From Prevotellaceae bacterium (lineage in GTDB: Bacteria > Bacteroidota > Bacteroidia > Bacteroidales > UBA932): 9,100 nt of DNA. The position numbers were made by a program, and so were the translations under genes. The notes beneath the pieces were generated by a model. The model saw only the letters and a program-made list of their open reading frames with translations. It did no database searches and was not told the DNA's origin. The stretch is from assembly GCA_031278495.1 (NCBI GenBank), contig JAITKG010000101.1:1-9100 (forward strand), read 5' to 3'. This document shows, in pieces, positions 6,621 through 9,100 of this stretch; the first letter of the stretch is position 1; every line of letters begins with the position of its first letter.

Positions 6621-7724
6621 GTGATTGATCCATTAACTACTACGAACGATTCCGGTTGGCGGCTTGCGGCGGAAAAAGCGCTGCGGGGCGAACGGCTGTC
6701 GGCTGCCGGCGGACAGGCGCTTTACGCATGTGAAGATTTGGAACTGTTATCCTCCCTGTCTACCTGCAAACGCAGGCAAATAAACGGTGATAAGGTTTTT
6801 TATAACCGCAATTTCCATATCGAACCTACAAACATTTGCGTCAACCATTGCGTATTTTGTTCCTATCGCCGGCAAGCGGGAGAAGCCGGGAGCTGGGAAT
6901 ATACTGTCGACGACATCCGGGAAATTTGCCGGTCGTATGCGGGGCAACCGGTGACGGAAGTCCATATCGTCGGCGGCGTGCACCCGGCGCGGGATATTTA
7001 TTTTTACGCTTCCTTGCTGTATGCCGTGAAACAGATATTGCCGCAAGCTACGATTAAGGCTTTTACAGCGGTGGAAATAGATTATATGGCGCGGAAGGCG
7101 GGATTATCATACGAAAAAAGTTTGCTGCTGTTAAAGGAAAACGGACTGGAAGCCATGCCCGGCGGCGGTGCGGAAATTTTTGACGAAACCATCCGCCGGC
7201 GGATTTGCCCCGACAAAACCGATTCGCGAACATGGCTGCATATACATGAAACAGCGCACCGGCTGGGCATCCGTACTAATGCCACCATGCTCTTCGGGCA
7301 TATTGAAACACCGGCGCACCGGGTCGACCACCTTCTGCGGTTGCGCGAATTGCAGGATAAAACCGGCGGTTTCGACGCATTTATCCCGTTAAAATATAAA
7401 TCGCAGCATAACCGCTTGGGCGTTGCCGGCGAGGTACCGACGGCAGAGGTGTTGCGGAATTTTGCCGTATGCCGCCTGTTGCTCGACAATATCCCGCATC
7501 TCAAAGCCTACTGGCCGATGTTGGGAAAAGGCGTTATGCAACGCGCCCTGCACTTTGGCGCCGACGATATTGACGGCACAATTGACGACTCTACCAAAAT
7601 ATACAGCATGGCGGGCGCCGATGAACACCCGGCGCTCACCGTGCCGGAACTGGAAGCCATTATAACCGCTGCCGGATTCGTGCCGGTGGAGCGGAATACT
7701 TTTTATGAACCAATTTTAAAATGA
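6621..7724 (+). CDS. mqnE: Aminofutalosine synthase MqnE (radical SAM)
   Basis: A cytoplasmic radical SAM enzyme that joins S-adenosylmethionine and 3-[(1-carboxyvinyl)oxy]benzoate to make aminofutalosine in the futalosine route to menaquinone. With the GTG start it has 367 residues, about the usual family length. The [4Fe-4S] motif CVNHCVFC has Cys73, Cys77 and Cys80, preceded by NRNFHIEPTNIC. The MPGGGAEIFDETIRRRICPDK region separates MqnE from the related cyclase MqnC and from CofH. The open frame reaches an ATG at 6537, but the 28 extra residues are basic and hydrophobic, unlike this family, and an exact -7 box lies within them; no ATG lies between 6621 and the iron-sulphur motif. The stop overlaps the next gene by 4 bp. 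mqnA, mqnC and mqnD are not in the window, so the pathway must be completed elsewhere. Confidence 0.88.
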   Translation: MIDPLTTTNDSGWRLAAEKALRGERLSAAGGQALYACEDLELLSSLSTCKRRQINGDKVFYNRNFHIEPTNICVNHCVFCSYRRQAGEAGSWEYTVDDIREICRSYAGQPVTEVHIVGGVHPARDIYFYASLLYAVKQILPQATIKAFTAVEIDYMARKAGLSYEKSLLLLKENGLEAMPGGGAEIFDETIRRRICPDKTDSRTWLHIHETAHRLGIRTNATMLFGHIETPAHRVDHLLRLRELQDKTGGFDAFIPLKYKSQHNRLGVAGEVPTAEVLRNFAVCRLLLDNIPHLKAYWPMLGKGVMQRALHFGADDIDGTIDDSTKIYSMAGADEHPALTVPELEAIITAAGFVPVERNTFYEPILK

Positions 7725-8953
7725 TGATGAATAACAAACGATCCCTTTTCTTTTCAATGGATTTTTTATTGCCGGCAATACTTTGCCTGTATACCGCATC
7801 CCTGTATTTTTCCAACAGGACGGTAGTTTGTGCGACCTTTCTTTTGGTGGCTTCCGGCGCGGCTTTGATAATTTATAGGACGGGCTGCGGCAAACAAAAG
7901 TTATCGCGACCACATCTGCTTGTTTATGGCTGCTTGGCAGTGTATGCCGTTCGCGCCGTGTGGCTACTGTTCGGTGATAATCTGCAAAACGGGTTGCGCT
8001 GGGTAGATACCGGCTTGCCGTTTATCCTTTTCCCGCTGCTGTTCCAGTACCTTCCGTGGAATGAACGCATGCTGAAAACAGTGTTGCTGTTTTTCGTACG
8101 CTTTACGGGGCTGTTTTGTATAATCACTCTTTTTAGCGTTGCATGGCACAGTTTCCAACTTCCGGTAAGTATAAAAGAATGGCTGTTGTACCCGAAAAGC
8201 TACCCTTTTGCTTATACGTGGACAAACTATGACCATCCGTCGTTTCTTTGTGTCATTTATTTATTGGCGCTCCCGGTGAGCCTCTATCTGAAACGCAGGT
8301 ACAGGGCTATTTCCACCATAGAAATCATTACACTTATTGTCATCGAAACCGCAACGCTTGCCTTCACCGGCGCACGTGTCGGATTTATTATATTGCCTGT
8401 ATTACTTCTATGGATGTTGCTCTACCGTATTTCGTTCAAGAGGAAAATAATGACTATCGGCTTACCGGTAGCGCTTGCCGGCGGGACAGTTATTGGGCTG
8501 TTGGGTTGGGATAACCAATTTACCAGCCGTTTCGAAGACCCTGTTCGCATACAATTGTGGAAAACGGCAATGGCTTCCATCAAAGAAAAACCTTTATTAG
8601 GTACCGGCACCGGCGGCATGGACGCCGTACTGGCTTCTCCCGAAATAGCCGGCGCATTAGGCTATACCGAACCGCTACCTCTTTCCTACCCGCACAATCA
8701 ATACCTCGGCGAAATTATGCACTTTGGTTTTATTGGCGCGGCGGCATTATTCGGTACATTGGCGTATTTGCTGGTCTTGGCTTTCCGCAAAAAAGATTTT
8801 TTATTACAATCTTTATTGTTCATATTATTTGTTTTTATGTTTACGGAAATGCCCCTGGACTCGCACAAGGGCATCAATTTTTTCCTGTTTTTTATATCTC
8901 TCTTCGTCGCTACCATTCCCCTGCGGACGGACGCCGGCGTGAAAACACAATAG
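7721..8953 (+). CDS. O-antigen ligase / polymerase family membrane protein (WaaL/Wzy-like)
   Basis: A 410-residue integral inner-membrane protein with about eleven to twelve hydrophobic segments and a large loop between about residues 262 and 328. The core matches the Wzy/WaaL (PF04932) pattern: FTGARVGFI with Arg219, a loop motif VRIQLWKTAMASIKEKPLLG with Arg276, then GTGTGG and PHNQYLGE with His325. Two arginines and a histidine are known to be needed in WaaL ligases; matching them to these three residues is my inference. Such proteins either attach undecaprenyl-linked glycan to lipid A-core or polymerise glycan repeats, and sequence alone cannot tell which. Three ATGs in a row (7721, 7724, 7727) are possible starts; the first overlaps the mqnE stop as ATGA, suggesting translational coupling. 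The glycosyltransferase that follows supports a role in surface glycan synthesis. Confidence 0.82.
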   Translation: MMMNNKRSLFFSMDFLLPAILCLYTASLYFSNRTVVCATFLLVASGAALIIYRTGCGKQKLSRPHLLVYGCLAVYAVRAVWLLFGDNLQNGLRWVDTGLPFILFPLLFQYLPWNERMLKTVLLFFVRFTGLFCIITLFSVAWHSFQLPVSIKEWLLYPKSYPFAYTWTNYDHPSFLCVIYLLALPVSLYLKRRYRAISTIEIITLIVIETATLAFTGARVGFIILPVLLLWMLLYRISFKRKIMTIGLPVALAGGTVIGLLGWDNQFTSRFEDPVRIQLWKTAMASIKEKPLLGTGTGGMDAVLASPEIAGALGYTEPLPLSYPHNQYLGEIMHFGFIGAAALFGTLAYLLVLAFRKKDFLLQSLLFILFVFMFTEMPLDSHKGINFFLFFISLFVATIPLRTDAGVKTQ

Positions 8954-8954
8954 C

Positions 8955-9100
8955 ATGATGCAAAAAATTTCAGCCGTAATTATAACCTTTAACGAAGAAC
9001 GGAATATCCGGCGTTGCCTGCAATCATTGGAAGGAATTGCGGACGAAATTATTGTGGTCGATTCTTTTTCCACCGACGCGACCAAAGAAATATGCCAACA
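8955..9100 (+). CDS. Family 2 glycosyltransferase, N-terminus (partial, runs off right edge)
   Basis: The first 48 codons are visible, starting at ATG 8955 one base after the stop of the ligase-like gene; a second ATG at 8958 is equally possible. The start KISAVIITFNEERNIRRCL and then ADEIIVVDSFSTDAT are the first nucleotide-sugar-binding elements of a GT-A fold family 2 enzyme. This version (ITFNEERNI, VVDSFSTD) is typical of the WaaE/KdtX-like lipopolysaccharide-core glucosyltransferases. The DxD metal-binding motif and acceptor region lie beyond the window. It probably transfers a hexose to a lipid A-core or lipid-linked glycan at the cytoplasmic face of the inner membrane, in one operon with the ligase-like gene. 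Confidence 0.85.
   Translation, partial: MMQKISAVIITFNEERNIRRCLQSLEGIADEIIVVDSFSTDATKEICQ

Overview
The window looks like a chromosomal segment of a Bacteroidota species, probably Bacteroidales. Three things point there. Exact or near-exact matches to the Bacteroidetes promoter (-33 TTTG, -7 TAnnTTTG) sit in front of the genes and there are no Shine-Dalgarno sequences. The paired genes for a large TPR protein and an outer-membrane beta-barrel have a Bacteroidetes style. The non-coding DNA at the left carries the C5-GAA-G5 palindromes and short tandem repeats common between genes in this phylum. The genus cannot be fixed from the sequence.

Layout, left to right. Positions 1-31 hold the first ten codons of a minus-strand gene that leaves the window, resembling a DUF4160 protein, with a well-formed promoter behind it. 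Positions 79-374 are non-coding and packed with short repeats: a C5/G5 palindrome, a 16-bp duplication, nine copies of an 8-bp unit, 7-bp repeats and a GC-only palindrome. Next is a minus-strand FtsE-type ABC ATPase (375-1082). A divergent promoter region (1083-1220) separates it from a plus-strand gene pair: a 1013-residue exported TPR protein (1221-4262) and, 15 bp later, a 616-residue outer-membrane beta-barrel with a TonB-receptor-like end but no plug domain (4278-6128).

A 400-500 bp non-coding stretch follows, depending on the mqnE start. It holds a likely terminator for the pair, a long inverted repeat ending in a T-run with a competing upstream fold (attenuator-like), an AT-rich hairpin and a strong GC-rich hairpin.

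The right part is a tightly packed plus-strand operon: mqnE (aminofutalosine synthase, menaquinone synthesis by the futalosine route), an O-antigen ligase/polymerase-type membrane protein overlapping it by 4 bp, and after 1 bp the start of a family 2 glycosyltransferase cut by the window end. This couples a quinone enzyme with surface-glycan genes. The mqnE start is probably the GTG at 6621 rather than the upstream ATG at 6537.

Most genes here are members of known families. The parts least explained are the structured DNA at 6247-6356, the TPR/beta-barrel pair next to an ftsE without visible ftsX, and the repeat mosaic at the left.
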